Source: Camarhynchus parvulus
Lineage: Eukaryota > Chordata > Aves > Passeriformes > Thraupidae
Direction: 5' to 3'
Assembly: GCF_901933205.1 (NCBI RefSeq)
Contig: NC_044573.1
Coordinates: forward strand, 34,320,993-34,384,992
DNA length: 64,000 bases
Shown here: positions 25,016 to 37,500 of the stretch, one piece after another
Layout: each line of letters opens with the position of its first letter
Numbering within the stretch: the first letter of the stretch is position 1
Made by a program: the position numbers and the translations under genes
The notes under the pieces: model-generated
What the model saw: the letters and a program-made list of their open reading frames with translations, nothing else
What the model was told of the DNA's origin: nothing
Database searches by the model: none

Positions 25016-25960
25016 TGTGATTTCCCACATTCCTATTCTCATGTACTGCAGGCACAGTAGGCACCTGTTGTACTTCCCCTTCTGCATGCTGAAGACAGCC
25101 TCCTGCCTCAGGGACCAGGGCTTCCCCTTGACCCCGCAATGCCAGCCTTGCCCCATACAGCACCAGAAAAGAAGGCCTGGCACCGCTGGAGCTCCCCCAC
25201 CAGCCCAAAGTGCCCTCCCAAGGGCAGGAGAAAAGTGCCAGGCCCTGAGTGCTGCTCAGCAAGCTCACTGCATTTCTCTAAGGCTGATGCTGAAACTGAA
25301 ATAAGTGACCTCACATCTTCGACCCCAAATCAGAGTTTCTTTCCTGATGAAGGCCAGCTGCAGGACGCTCCAGATCACAGTGTGCTCCCCAGTTCATCAG
25401 TGTGGAACTGTGCAAAGTAGGGGCTGCCAGGCTCACCCCAGGACATGGGGTTGCCCACCCTTCCAGGAAGGGAAGCACTCCAGACAACGCTGAAGGTTTC
25501 ACTTGCAGGCTCATGAGAACATGCCTCAGGAGTGCCCTGTGGTGCAGACACACACCAATATGCACCACACCACAGCTGTGGCCATGGTTCACCTGTGCCC
25601 CGAGGTGAGGAGCCCACAGCTGTGACCTCTGGGATGGTGCTGGTGGGGACACAGCCTGGGGCTGCACTCTCTGGCACTGGTTAGACCTTCACAACCTCAG
25701 GCATGTAAATTTTCACTTACTCCCTTCAAGAGTAAACCCTGCAATTGTACCTGAGCCACATTTGGGTGTGTTCCAAAGCTGCCCATGGTGATGGAGATGA
25801 GCCCTGCCCACCCAGGCTTCCCACTGGCATCTTCCCTCCCACTGCTAGAGACTGCTGCCATCTCTAGTCATGTAAAACCTGGCTGAGGCACAGGCCACTA
25901 CTCCTGGCTTTCCTCTCCCTGCAAACTGACAAACTGCAGCTTGCTTCTCTCCTGCACATA
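25016..25960. other. GC-richer, stop-poor non-coding stretch
   Basis: Several overlapping frames on both strands stay open here (for example 25311-25667 minus, 25139-25420 plus, 24975-25304 plus), which is best explained by higher GC and few stop codons. No protein family is recognised. A possible splice-bounded 96-bp block at 25509-25604 is discussed under findings. It could be an old unrecognised repeat next to the CR1. Confidence 0.45.
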
Positions 25961-28900
25961 TGTCATTCTTCAGGCTGGAAAAGCTGCTGAAATGGCTGTG
26001 TCCAGTGCATGTCCCTGCACAGGTTCCCCGTTCCCAATGGAGGCAATGGCTCAAAGATTTACACCAGCCAAAAGTTTTGAGGCATGTCTCCTGAAAGCCA
26101 ATTTATTCCAGAAGGTATTAATAATTGAAAAGCCTGGGTTCTGTTGGTTCTCTCTTTATTTTTTTCTCTGGTCATTTATTGCAGCTCCATTTATTTCTTC
26201 CTCTGATTTCAGTTTCTGTTCTTGTTTCATTTTGATTCTAGTTTCCTCAAATATTATGCACATAATTTAAGTAGCAGTATTCAGAAAAAAAAAAAAAACT
26301 GGGAGTTACCTGCATAACCCAGAAGCTATGAAAGGATGCAAAATGCAGAGATCACAGAGAATGAGAAAAAAATACTGACATTTTTTATTGTATTTTCTTT
26401 CTGTGTTGTATATAGAATGTTGTATTCCTCATTTTTTTTAAATGTAGATATAGGAAGGGTTCTGAAAATATACTTTGAAAGGATAAAGAAACTGAAAGAC
26501 TATCCAAAAGATGACAGACTGCAAAGATTTACAGAGAGAAATGAAAAAGATTATATGCAATAGGAATATCTAATAATGGATTTTTAGAGAAAGTAATTCA
26601 ACACATCTTTTTTCTGTGCAAAAAAGGAAAGATGCTACGCCTTTGGACTAGAATTTCTTTCAAGGCTTGGTGAAAGTCTATTTATTAATTTAAATTGTCA
26701 AATTTTCACGAAGTCATTGGATAGGTTTAAAAGGAATTCAGAATAAATATCCATACATTATTCTTAGTGAATTGTTGAAGAATTGATTGCTTTATACTGT
26801 TCACCTTGAAATACCTTGCTTATACCTCTGGAACATCTGATATTATCAGCTTCATTGTTAGTAGCTGGACTAGGCTGACCAAGAATGGAAATATTGGGGT
26901 TTCTGTAACTGTACACACTTGTCCAGGTCCAAGTGAGAAGAGTAAAACCACCTATTTATTCTTAAATGCAGTAGTTCATTACTTGGAGCGCTTGGTTTGA
27001 AAAACTATAATATTTTGCATGTCAAATACTGCAAAATAAAAAAAAAGTAGAAAAAAAGAGGCTACTGAAACTAAGACAAGGTTAATAAATCTTTTTAATG
27101 CTTGAATAGCTAACAAGGAAGGGCATGCAAGGACAGACTTAGTGATATAATCATTACCAAAAAAGGATTTTGTGTCACCTACTACAGGAGCGTAGAATTT
27201 TAAACATTTGAAATTATTGCCTGAACACGAATTTCCTTGGGCCAAAATACCATATTTCTGGTAATTGCTTCATGCATTATCTGCAATCACAAATTATTTC
27301 ACTCTGCCATTCACATGAAAATAATCCAAGGACTGCTGATGCAAGTTCAAACCTATTTTTTCTCTGGGCTGTCACTTTCAGGTGAATGTTGTAGAACAGC
27401 GTTTTTCACTGCCAGGTTCCCTCAACCATATGGGTATGTCTGGCTTTGGAGCACAGAATCAAAAAAGAAATGGTAGAACCCTCTGTTTACAGCTTTTAAT
27501 GGCTCCTTTACTTCTACAATTAGTGCTGTTTATAAATGAACGTAATTATTTACCTCTCACATCCCAGTTTTAAGGGTCCCTATTTTAAGACGCATCAGAT
27601 CTCACTGCTAGAAGAGGCAGTCCTGGAGTTTTCCTCGCTGAAACCAAAAGTTACTGTATCAGACAGAAATTGCCACCTACATTGATATAATAGTGTTCTC
27701 CCTAAAACGAGTCTTCAGAGCATCGTTTCTGTACAAAACTTGCACAAAGTAATCAAAATGAAACTTCTGCTAATTGCCTAAGCCATCCGAAGTTCCCCAG
27801 TAATTTGACAAGAAGCAATTAGCTGCATATTTTCCAGAGGGACACTTGGAGAGGGAAAACAAAGCAGGGCAAATGAGGTATCCTGTGGAAATGTGAGATT
27901 ACAATGACTAGCATTTTCTTGTATTTATGGATATAACCCTACAAATGTAGTTTGAGATTTTGTTACTTGCTTGTGACAAAAGCCTGTGTGTCCCATAATG
28001 GAGGATGTCTTTAGATCCCTGTTTGAAGCACTGCTGGGCAGGCAGCCACAGTACCAAGCTACCCAAGCTCTGCAGCTGCCCAGGGAGCCAAAGGCTTGGC
28101 AAGACCTTGGCTGTGGGCTACCACAGTTACATTACCATCTGTTTCAAGCCAGGTTGGGAGTGTCCATATGAACATCAGGAGCAGTTTTGGCAAGAGAGCA
28201 CATGTGGCTACACAGCTCCATTTTTTCTCTTTAAAAACACACTTGAGTTATAAAGGCTGAAGCTGAAAAACATTGATCCTTTCTGATCATGCATGAAAGA
28301 CAGCACACGGCAGAAGTTATTGAATCCACATGTGAAATGGAAGAAATTGAGCCCATTTCTTTGTGAGCTGGCTTGGTTATTACAGAAGTGGTCCACCAGG
28401 TAGAGCACACAACAGACAGGGCTGGAGACTGTATGGTAACCTGCCAGCCCGTGTTCATGATGCAGAGAGAGGGGCTCTGGTAGAACAACCTTCCCACAGA
28501 AGGCTGGGGGTGCTCATTACAAAGCCAGCAATAGTTCCGCATGCTCCTTTCAGAACAGCCCAGTGAAAATCCAGGATTTGCTCCCCATGCAGTCAGGTAG
28601 CAAGGTAAGCATCTTGGCAAAGGAAATCACATTTTTCTGAAAAATAGTTATGATCTCATTGCCAAGAGTTGGAGTTTTTCTTTGATTTCGTCTTCTTTTT
28701 TCCTCATTTGTTCAAAGCAGAAGTCAAATGGACAGGTTTAATAATTATAGGCAGGGTGCTCTGGCAAGCTCAGTATCTCTTTTCAAATAGTGGCAGCTGA
28801 ATATAGTAGGCAATCCCCAACCTCCTACCCCAGAGTGGGTAATCTCTGTCTTCCTTTGCTGTGTATTTCCTCAACTGCCAAGTACTAAACAAACACAGAA

Positions 28901-29051
28901 GGAATGCTGTCAGGTCACATTGAGACCTGAAAATTTAGAATTTCTGCCTACCAGCATGAACAAGACTGCAGACAACAAAACCTTTACTTTTACTTCTATA
29001 TTTAAAAAAAAATAGTTAACATGTAAGGTAGAAACCTCCATATTTCAGTAT
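25961..29051. other. Unique non-coding sequence
   Basis: No gene or repeat family is recognised. There is a run of 14 A at 26285-26298. The frame at 28231-28620 (minus) overlaps plus-strand frames and has no domain features. Confidence 0.5.
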
Positions 29052-29079
29052 TGCAGAGGTTCATCTCTGCAGAGGTTCA
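29052..29079. repeat. 12-bp direct repeat, 16-bp period
   Basis: The 12-mer tgcagaggttca occurs at 29052-29063 and 29068-29079, separated by tctc. It is a minor local duplication. Confidence 0.85.
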
Positions 29080-30539
29080 CTTGTGCAATTGAATAAATTG
29101 CCAAAGAGAATTTAGGTCTCTCACTGTAACTAGAGGCAAGGGAATTGGGGGAAGAGGGGGGAAGAATACAAAAAAGAAAAGTAAATTACATTTTTTTAAA
29201 TCCCTCCATATTCAACCTGGGGAGTTTGATTTAATGTGGTAGGTGTTCTTGGAAGTGAGCATTCCAGATTTCATGTGCTTTTTAAGCTTTCATTAAATAA
29301 TTTGAAAAAGAATACCATATGTGCACAGACTTCTCAAGGGATAAGCATGTAAATTTCTACGTTGATATTTGCAGACTGTTGAACTCATACCAGCATGGAA
29401 GAAGGCTTAGGGATTTTTCATTTCTTCCAAATAACTGCCTGAGCAGCTAGGAAACTAAGTGGGCATCTAGTAATCTTTGTCACATTCTCCAAGGTTCAAG
29501 CTCCCCGACAAAGAAGCTACTGCATTACTGAGAAATTTTGCCAGAAAGAAAATACACCTTTATGAGTGTTTTTGTTCTCCCACAGTAATAATAAAAAAAC
29601 ATTAAAGCGCACATAATGCAGCAGTCAGTACCTATTCTAGCTGTGCAGTAAAAAGCAGAAGGAGCCCAGAAGAACAAAGGGAAGGTGTGAATAAGTGCTA
29701 ACAGAGGCACCAGGTGGAGTGGCACGTCTGTACCCTGACTCACTCACTCACCCAGCTTGTTTTTATGTACATCAGCCACAGGACAAACTCCACTGTTGTG
29801 TGCAGCTTCTATAAAACGTAATTAGCTGGTGATTTAGCAACCGTCAAAAAAAAAAAAAAATAGGACAGTAATCATGGCAGGGCGAAAGCATGAAACACCA
29901 CAAAAAGGAGCTGAATTAGCCCCTGCAGCCAGCAATTTTTCGAACTCTTTGGGTAGTTTGTCAGACTGTAACAATAGAAGTGATTTTGGAAACAGGAGCA
30001 GTTGATAAAGTGGCAATGCTGCTGATTGACATCCCTCTTCCAAACTAGAGAAATGCTTGTGAATCTGCAGTATAAAACTCTCTTAAGAAAATATTTTAAA
30101 ACCCGAATAACTCCTGCAAGTGTTGTTTCTCTGATCAGAAGGATGAGGTGAGCAACACCTACACAAATGGAGGTACAAGGAGGCAGGAGACAACAAGACC
30201 TGAGGTTTAATTCTGAGAGAAAATCACAGCTCTCTCATCAAAAAGAAAACTCATCTCTATGCCTTCTGCTGAATAAAAATACAGGTATTGAAAGTAACAA
30301 AAATCAGTCCCAGACCTCACTGCAGCCAGTGTGGAACAAGCCATCAGCACCAACTGATGTAAATATCTGCTGAATCCTGCTATTAAAAAGACAGGAAATA
30401 TTTTCTGTTAGGAAGAAAGCACTGGAATTAGCCTTTGCATTCATTAGAGGTACATATTACAGGGATTCTGCATTTATTAAAATATGTAACATAATTGCAG
30501 ATTTAGGAAAAGGCTCTGAGGGCTTACAATGTGATTCCA
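29080..30539. other. Unique non-coding sequence
   Basis: Nothing is recognised apart from a run of about 15 A near 29846-29860. Confidence 0.5.
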
Positions 30540-30580
30540 TTTTTTTAGTTTGTGATCTCTGGGATCACAGACTGAGAAGA
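30540..30580 (+). repeat. Hairpin, 11-bp core with wobble-extended stem
   Basis: The left arm agtttgtgatc (30547-30557) pairs with gatcacagact (30563-30573) with a single G-U wobble, around the 5-nt loop tctgg. If the plus strand were transcribed, the T-run before it (30540-30546) could pair with the A/G-rich tgagaaga region after it through A-U and G-U pairs, giving a stem of about 18 bp. No known microRNA seed was recognised. Confidence 0.75.
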
Positions 30581-33500
30581 GAGCTTTCACCCAGTCACTT
30601 TAACATTCATCTCAGCTGCCTCTCTGCCACAGTGGAAATTCATTCCAAAAGAACTAACCTGAAAGCTCCAATTTAACTTGCTGCTCTGTATTTATGCTTA
30701 ATATGTTCCCCTATAGAAAACTATTTTTGAACAAGCATTTTACACACTTTATACACAGAATTTTATGCAATTTCCTTTGCAAAATATTATGCAGGATAAA
30801 TTACAGCATCATGTTTGTAACGTTAAGATTCAATATGGGCATGATTTTGTGTTTTGTTTTGGGGTTTTTTCACCTAAGCTCTACAAAGCAAGAGACCAAC
30901 TCAAGTTTTATTAAAATATAAAAATGGTGTTCTGGAGTTGGAAGCAATCCTAACTTCCAGTTATCTCAGATGTTATCTCAGAATCTTGTCCATTTTCCCT
31001 CAAAATAATTCCAGATTGTGGGATCTCAGCAGCACAATTTCTTCCACAGTGTTGACAGACTGTTGTCTACCACATCAAATAAATATGGAAAAAATCATAA
31101 CTTTATATTTGAATATTGGGCACACGTGATGTCAAATCAGGAGGTTTTGGGAGGAACCTGAAACTGCCCTTTTGGTCATGTGTTGGTCCTTTGGCATTTT
31201 AACATCTAGCAGTGACTCCGGCAATAAAAATCAAGAGGATCAAGAATGATAACAAATTCAGAAATGGTACTGTGAAAATATGAGATTAAAATACAGTTTT
31301 TTAAAAATAGCTTATATGCAGATTGCATAGAAAATGTAAGATTTTATGGTAAATTTCATATTGATAAATATTGTTGTACAAAGCATATGAAGACAAAGAT
31401 TCCTGCTGAGAAGCTGTCTGGTTCATTTCTAAGACATAAAGCAAGAACTTCTAAAATGTAGCTGAGGTGATGAGATACCATTACATTTTCATTTCTTAAT
31501 TTTGCTGACAGGCAGTATCAGCACCATTTATTGCCAAGTTGCTCTGGAGTTTATTTATCCCAAACAGCTACTTTAAAAAACTCTTCTGAATGTTGAGAGC
31601 ACTCCATAGAATAATGACATGATGCAATCTTGAAACCTCTGCCTCACCAAAGATAATGGCAGTTCCCTCAAAAGCAGTCAGCTCCTGCTATTTAGTAATA
31701 TGTATCCATATGATGCATTTGAGTCTATTAAGGTATCCATTTCTGTGGCTTTCAAAGCACAAAATTCTTATAATTTAAAAAGGTTTTTTTCAAATGATAC
31801 TTGATGTGTAAGAGTGCATTTGAGCCCTGTTATACCAAATTGCAAAGCTCATCCTTGGAAGAAAGTACTACAAATGTGATTGATGGAAATTGTGATCTGA
31901 AAATTCAAACATGCTTTGACTTCAGGAGAAAAAGTTGTATTGCTGGAAAATGACTGAAATTTATGATCTTCTAAACACTCTGGCTATTTGGAATTATAGC
32001 ACCAGCCAGCAGCATCTGCATTTCACAAGTCTTTTCCTAAAGCAAAAGTCTTTTGCCTGATTTCAAAGAGGGTTGTGACTTCTTCCATTTCCCTCTTCAA
32101 CTGTAGTTCTCACCACTGGTCTGCAAGTGTGAAGGAGTAAGAGAGTTCAAGAGGCAGTTACACTCATTTGTCTTAGTCATCTACTTTTTCTTTATTTTGT
32201 TAGGTAGAAGACATCCAGGTCTTTTTATATTCTTCAGTTTCCTAATGCTAAAATGTAGCTTTATATTTCCAGATGTGCACAAATTTCTCTGAAAAATAGA
32301 AGAGGTAGGAAGGAAAGTTCCTGAGTTTAAAAGTTATATATAACATTGCATAAAATTGATCTTTAATGTATTTTCTAGGGCTTCTGTTTGATCCTGAAAG
32401 ACCTGAAATTGTCATTTGCAATTTCTGGTAAATAACTTTTGACAAACTTCTGCTTGTCAGGAGTGTCCTTTTCTGAGACTGTGCTACATATGATGGCACT
32501 TGGGAGGCAGGGGTAGGATTTACTCATTACTGAGGATCAGGATCTGAAGAAGGCAGCTAAATAATTTGCTCTGAAATGGTGGTTTCACCATAAAATAACC
32601 CAGCTCAGTGCTACATTTCTGTCTGGCTCTGGGAAAATGTGCTTTTTGAAATTCCTGGCTAAATAGACGCTGCTTTCGTAAATCACTGGAGTTCATAAAC
32701 ATTGCGCATTTTCATCAAGTTGGCAATTTGGTTTCATTCTGATCCGGTGCCACAGTCAATTTGTTGACTTGATTTTGATTTGATGTCTGTAATGCTCCAC
32801 TTTTACTTTCGTGGAATATTAATGCTAGATTGGCTTTGATTTCATGGTTCTATTTTACTTCAAGTTTTTTAACAAAATATATTGAACTGATCCTTCAAAT
32901 GGGATTTTCAAAAGTGCCTAATCTGCACAATTTTTTCAGTATGCAGCATCACTGCAGAGTCTTTGAAGACACGGGTAAGTATGAGCTAGCCAACCCAAAG
33001 TACCAACTAGCTCTCAGGGCAGCAAGTCGTTTGCTCAGTACAGCTGTAAGCATAAAAAAAGCATCATCCAATGAAGTAGGTATTGGGGGGTGAGGGGAAA
33101 AGCTCCGTTTCTTTTTGACTTTTTTTCTTTTTTTTTCTTTTGAGAGTAATCTTTTTCAACAATATGCAAGACAGAACAGAATTTCCATGCCATGAGCCAC
33201 CCAAGGATGCTTCTGGACAGAGAAAAAGGTAGTTTCCACACCCAGACATGGCTGTCTGAAGTGTCCAGCTAGAGCCCATGTGCCACCACACTACAAGAGG
33301 AGACAGAAGGCTGCACTCGCATTCACCACTTGCAAGAACCTATTTCTTCCACCTGCCATAGACCAGTATGCTAAGTTATATGCCTAACACTGGGTAGAGC
33401 AAACAGCCCACAGAGCATGCAGAAATGCAAATGCAATTTCTGCATTGAGCCGAGGGGTTTCTGGTAGGAGGCAGGGACGGCTGAATTGTGAGGAAAACCC

Positions 33501-34017
33501 CTCATGGAATGTTTTGTGCCATTTCTTTGCTCCACAGTCAAGGGCATGGAAGAGTGATTCAAGTCTACGTTCACCTAGAGCACTGGTCACACTGAGTATC
33601 CTCACCGTGCTGGTGGTGACTGAGTTGACAGCAGGACTGCAATTCCCAAAATCTTCACCTTGTGCTTGAACTGTGAGGCAGCCTTGTCTACACTTCTGCA
33701 CTGCATTTGCAAGCTTCCCACAGCTAAGGCTAATTCACAGCTCTCAACACCCCCGTGCACTCCTGTCTTGACTTGGTATTTTAAAAGATTGAGAAATGTA
33801 AATGTTCATGACCTTAAAAGTGTATCATCTTTTCAGTCCAGTTGCTCTTTGTCTTTCTTCAGGCTCTACAGAGATTGGTTTTTACTGTATTATTGTGCTG
33901 ACAAGCTAAGTTAGGGCTGCCACAGTTACTTATCAGTTAGTTTTAATCTGGACTTGTAGTGATGAGTGCATCATCCTCAGCTCAGACCAAGCACCCACTT
34001 CTCTGAGTAACAATTAC
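30581..34017. other. Unique non-coding sequence
   Basis: No gene or repeat family is recognised. There is a T-rich stretch at about 33115-33142. Overlapping frames near 33.38-33.70 kb lie on both strands and lack domain features. Confidence 0.5.
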
Positions 34018-34595
34018 AGAACCATAGAAACATGGAATGGACAAGGATGGAAGGAACCACAGTGGGTCATCTGGACCAACCACCTTCCTCAAGCAGGGTC
34101 GTCCTAGAGTGTGTGGCATGGGATTGTGTCCAGATGGTTCTTTAATATCTCCAGTGTGGGAGATTCCACAACTTCTCTGGATAGTCTGCCCCTGTTGCCT
34201 GCACAGTAAAGATCTCCTCATGTTCAGGTGGAACTTCCTGTGCATCAGTTTCTGCCCACTGCCTCCTGTCCTATTGCTTGGCACCACGGAGCAGAGCCTG
34301 GCTCCATCCTCCTGGCACCTCCCTTCAGATGCTCACAGACATTGATGATTTCTCCTCTCAGGGCCTCTTCTCCAGGCTGAACAGGCCCAGCTCCCTCAGC
34401 CTTTCCTCATTAGAGAGATGCTCCAGAGCCTCAATCATCTTTGTTACCCTGCACTGGAGCCACTCCAGGGGCTCCATGTCTCTCTTGTCCTGAGGAGCCA
34501 GGACTGGACTCAGCACTCCAGATGTGCCTCACCAGGGCTGGGCAGAGGGGCAGGATCACCACCCTTGAGCTGGTGACATTCTTATGCTGGCATAT
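34018..34595 (-). mobile_element. CR1 LINE, 5'-truncated (minus strand)
   Basis: The plus strand reads as antisense CR1. It starts with the 3' terminal region (gaaccatagaaacatggaa at 34019-34037), then ttcaggtggaacttcctg near 34224, tctccaggctgaacagg near 34369, and gccactccaggggctcc near 34459, finishing with ggatcaccacccttgagc near 34552. These are the usual landmarks of the antisense CR1 3' region, in the right order. The minus-strand frame at 33982-34287 contains eroded ORF2 tail sequence (KFHLNMRRSLLC-like). The 5' part of the element is missing, there is no intact frame, and it is inactive. The 5' end at about 34595 is where resemblance fades. Confidence 0.92.
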
Positions 34596-37500
34596 TGTCT
34601 CTATAAATCAACCAAATAGTCTCTGTGGGAAAGCAAATTCAGCTGGTAAACAGAAATCACGGGGGTTAATTGATGGAGTTCATTGTAAGAAACACTTTCC
34701 CATCTCCTTTGCAAATTTGAATTTGGTATGTTCAGCTTCACTTTCCTCACAACCCCATGTCCCCCTGCCTTTCTCTCAACATTTATCCCCACTGAATTCC
34801 CAGGCCTTTTTGTGCAGTCCCTTCCCAGGATGCCTCCCCTCCCTCTCTAAGAGAATACACTTTCCCAAGTTTTGCCATATGCATGGCCCCATCAGTAAGT
34901 GCTGCACCTCTCATAAGTTTGTATTTTTCAGCTTCCACAGCCAAATGATTAGGTGAGAATCTTGGCTTATGGTTTTAAGTAAGTTTCCTAGACCTCATAG
35001 TAGCAAAGAGAAACTTAAAACATGACTCAAGTGCACCCTAAAGGCTAAGAAACTTGAAGGTAATAAACCACACCCTAAACTTATTTTATTTTTAAAATCT
35101 GAGTTTTAAGTTTTTAACCAACCTCAGGCCTTTCTCAGGCTTTTCTTGTGATTTGTGAACATCTGAGATTGGCAGTGCTGTAATCTGAGCAAGCAGGTTG
35201 GAAAACATATTCCTACAATCCAGCTGCTCCCTAGGGCCCACTTCCCACTGGTCCCACCAGGCTGCATCTCCTGAAATGACCTTCCTCTGAGATGCACCAG
35301 GGACTCCCCAGGGCCACATAAGGAACCACTGCATTGCCTGAGCTTCTGCTTCCCCATTGCTATCTTTGGAAAAGTTAATGACCACATTGGTTTTTTGAAC
35401 TACCCAGGGAGAGTAGTGTTCTTCAAGCAAGCACAGATATCTGGAAGCAGGAAAAAGAGGTGTGATCAAATCCATGTGTTTTCTGTTCCCAGAGGAGTAT
35501 ATATTCAGCCTTCACCAGCAAAATCCTCCTCCCTTGCTTTTCTTCTGCAAAAGAATGATTCCAGGCACTCCTTCAGCTTGGTAAACATGCATAACTAGAA
35601 GTTGGATTTTTCCAAGTAATAAGCTTTTGTTTCTTTTGTTGCAATTTCCAAACATAGCAGCCCCAGAATAAAGGTTTCTATAAGACTTGCCCATCAAAGA
35701 TTATTGATTTCCTGCCTAACAAACATGGCATTTCACTCCAGCTGCTTACTCTGTTTTTCCTCTGTATCTTATTCTGCTTTCAGATCCCCCTGTCATGCTA
35801 GGCAGAAGAGCCCGCCTCCATTATTTAATCTCTAGCCTCAGTAAGTGCTTACATTTTAAAGTTAAATTGATTTTTCCCTCTGTTCTGTGAACACTGTCAG
35901 TTGGTCTTCTGGCCACACCAGTCCACCCACAACAGCCAACAGAATTTGCAAAGTACAAAGTATACAATTTGTAAGAAGCCTGAAGAATGCTGAATTCTAA
36001 TGAAACAAGGACAATGTAATAAAAAGCAGTGAAATTCAGTGCCACTGCTACCAACGTCACTGTTAGACTGCTGCAATGAGAACTGCAGGGATTACTAAGT
36101 GTGTCTTCCTTCTTAATAGCTCAATTGATGGTTTCAGTAGTGATGCATAAGTTGCTACCACGTGCTAGATAAAAATAACTAAATACAGTATGTTCACAAC
36201 AGTGCTGATCAATGTGGGTTATGACAAAGACTCTTTTAAAGGGAAAACTCATTTCCCATCTTTGGTCTATTACAGGTTGGCTGAAAAAGGAAAATAACTT
36301 TTTTTTCATTTCCAAGCAGTCTTACTGGTCATGATCCATTACTGGAGGGCAATTGTAAATAATTGATTTATTATTAATTATTAGTATAAATATACTTGAA
36401 AAACCAAATCCCTGATATTTCAAGATAGGGGTTGGAGCTTAAAGGCACTGAAGTCTGTGGCTTTTGTTGTTGTTGGGTGAATAAACAAATTACTGGAACA
36501 CCTGAGGAGGCTCCATTGACAGAAACCCAGATTGGACAGAGTCACAGAAGATAGATGACTTGGGGCATCTCATCTTAAAAAAATCTAATTTCTTGATGCC
36601 CAGACAGAAAGGCTGTGTTGAACAAAATCAGACACAAAAGCATATCAGAAAATTTGCAGGTCCTCTGCCTACCAAGGAAATGTCTGAAGTGTGCCACACA
36701 CAAAGTACATTAAGTAATTAATGAAAGCCTTGATTATGCTACTGACCTTGAGAAAAATATGCTTTCTGTCACTGAAAAGAAACAAACCCATGTGAAAATG
36801 AGCTGCCCCTTCCTTCTTCATATGAGCTATAGTGACCTCCTCCTTAACTCTCTGCTTCACTAGATATAAGTAGGAATATCAGGAAATCACCTTATTACTG
36901 TGGGTTGTCAGCCACTGAGAAAGGCTTTAGAAGTAGCTACATGAAGGCATTAAAAGCTCCTTGAAATTGAAGCAGACAGCTGAGGGAGGGATGGGCTAGG
37001 AAGGAAAGCAAAGAGAGAAATGAGACTGCAGCCTGCTCCAGTTGCTGCTTGATCTGTGAAAATTGCAGAGCCTTTTCTTAATATATGCTTCTAGGCTAGG
37101 ATTGAAACACTCAATAAAAATATACCTGGAGCTAACAGACAATTAGCTTTTATTGCTACTGCTTTTTGTATGTCAGAACTTCTTGGATTAACTGCTTTGC
37201 TTTTATTTCAGTATTTGAACAAATAGAGCTATCGCAAGCTTCTCCTCAGAACCAGTGAGGTGGTTTGTTTTGGTAGGTAAGAGTACATTATACCCCACAG
37301 ACTATCCTCTAAGCCCTAAAAAGAATAAAATCCTTTGTACTGTGCTAGATATTATATTAAGAAGAAACTGAGAATTTTAGAAGCAAAACACCTCTTGCAA
37401 AACATGACTTCTGCAAGTGGCGCTGTTCAACTTCATGAGAAGTTGGGTTTCCCACACAGTGAGCTTCCAACTAATTGAAATCAGTCCAAAAAATGCACAC

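Noticed and set aside
26285..26298. Poly(A) runs here and at 29846-29860 and 54876-54894 as retroposed gene tails
   Set aside because: No coding sequence, target duplications or polyadenylation signal suggest a processed pseudogene upstream.
34441..34956. Longest plus-strand frame (171 codons)
   Set aside because: It starts inside antisense CR1 and continues into unrelated DNA; no domain, and a Ser/Cys/Phe/Pro-rich composition typical of chance frames.
35092..35475. 127-codon minus frame with an ATG
   Set aside because: No family resemblance, no promoter or splice context, and overlaps plus and other minus frames; chance is likely.
37409..37422. Second CTCF-like match (tctgcaagtggcgc)
   Set aside because: Only about 11 of 14 consensus positions match, including a mismatch in the central AG.
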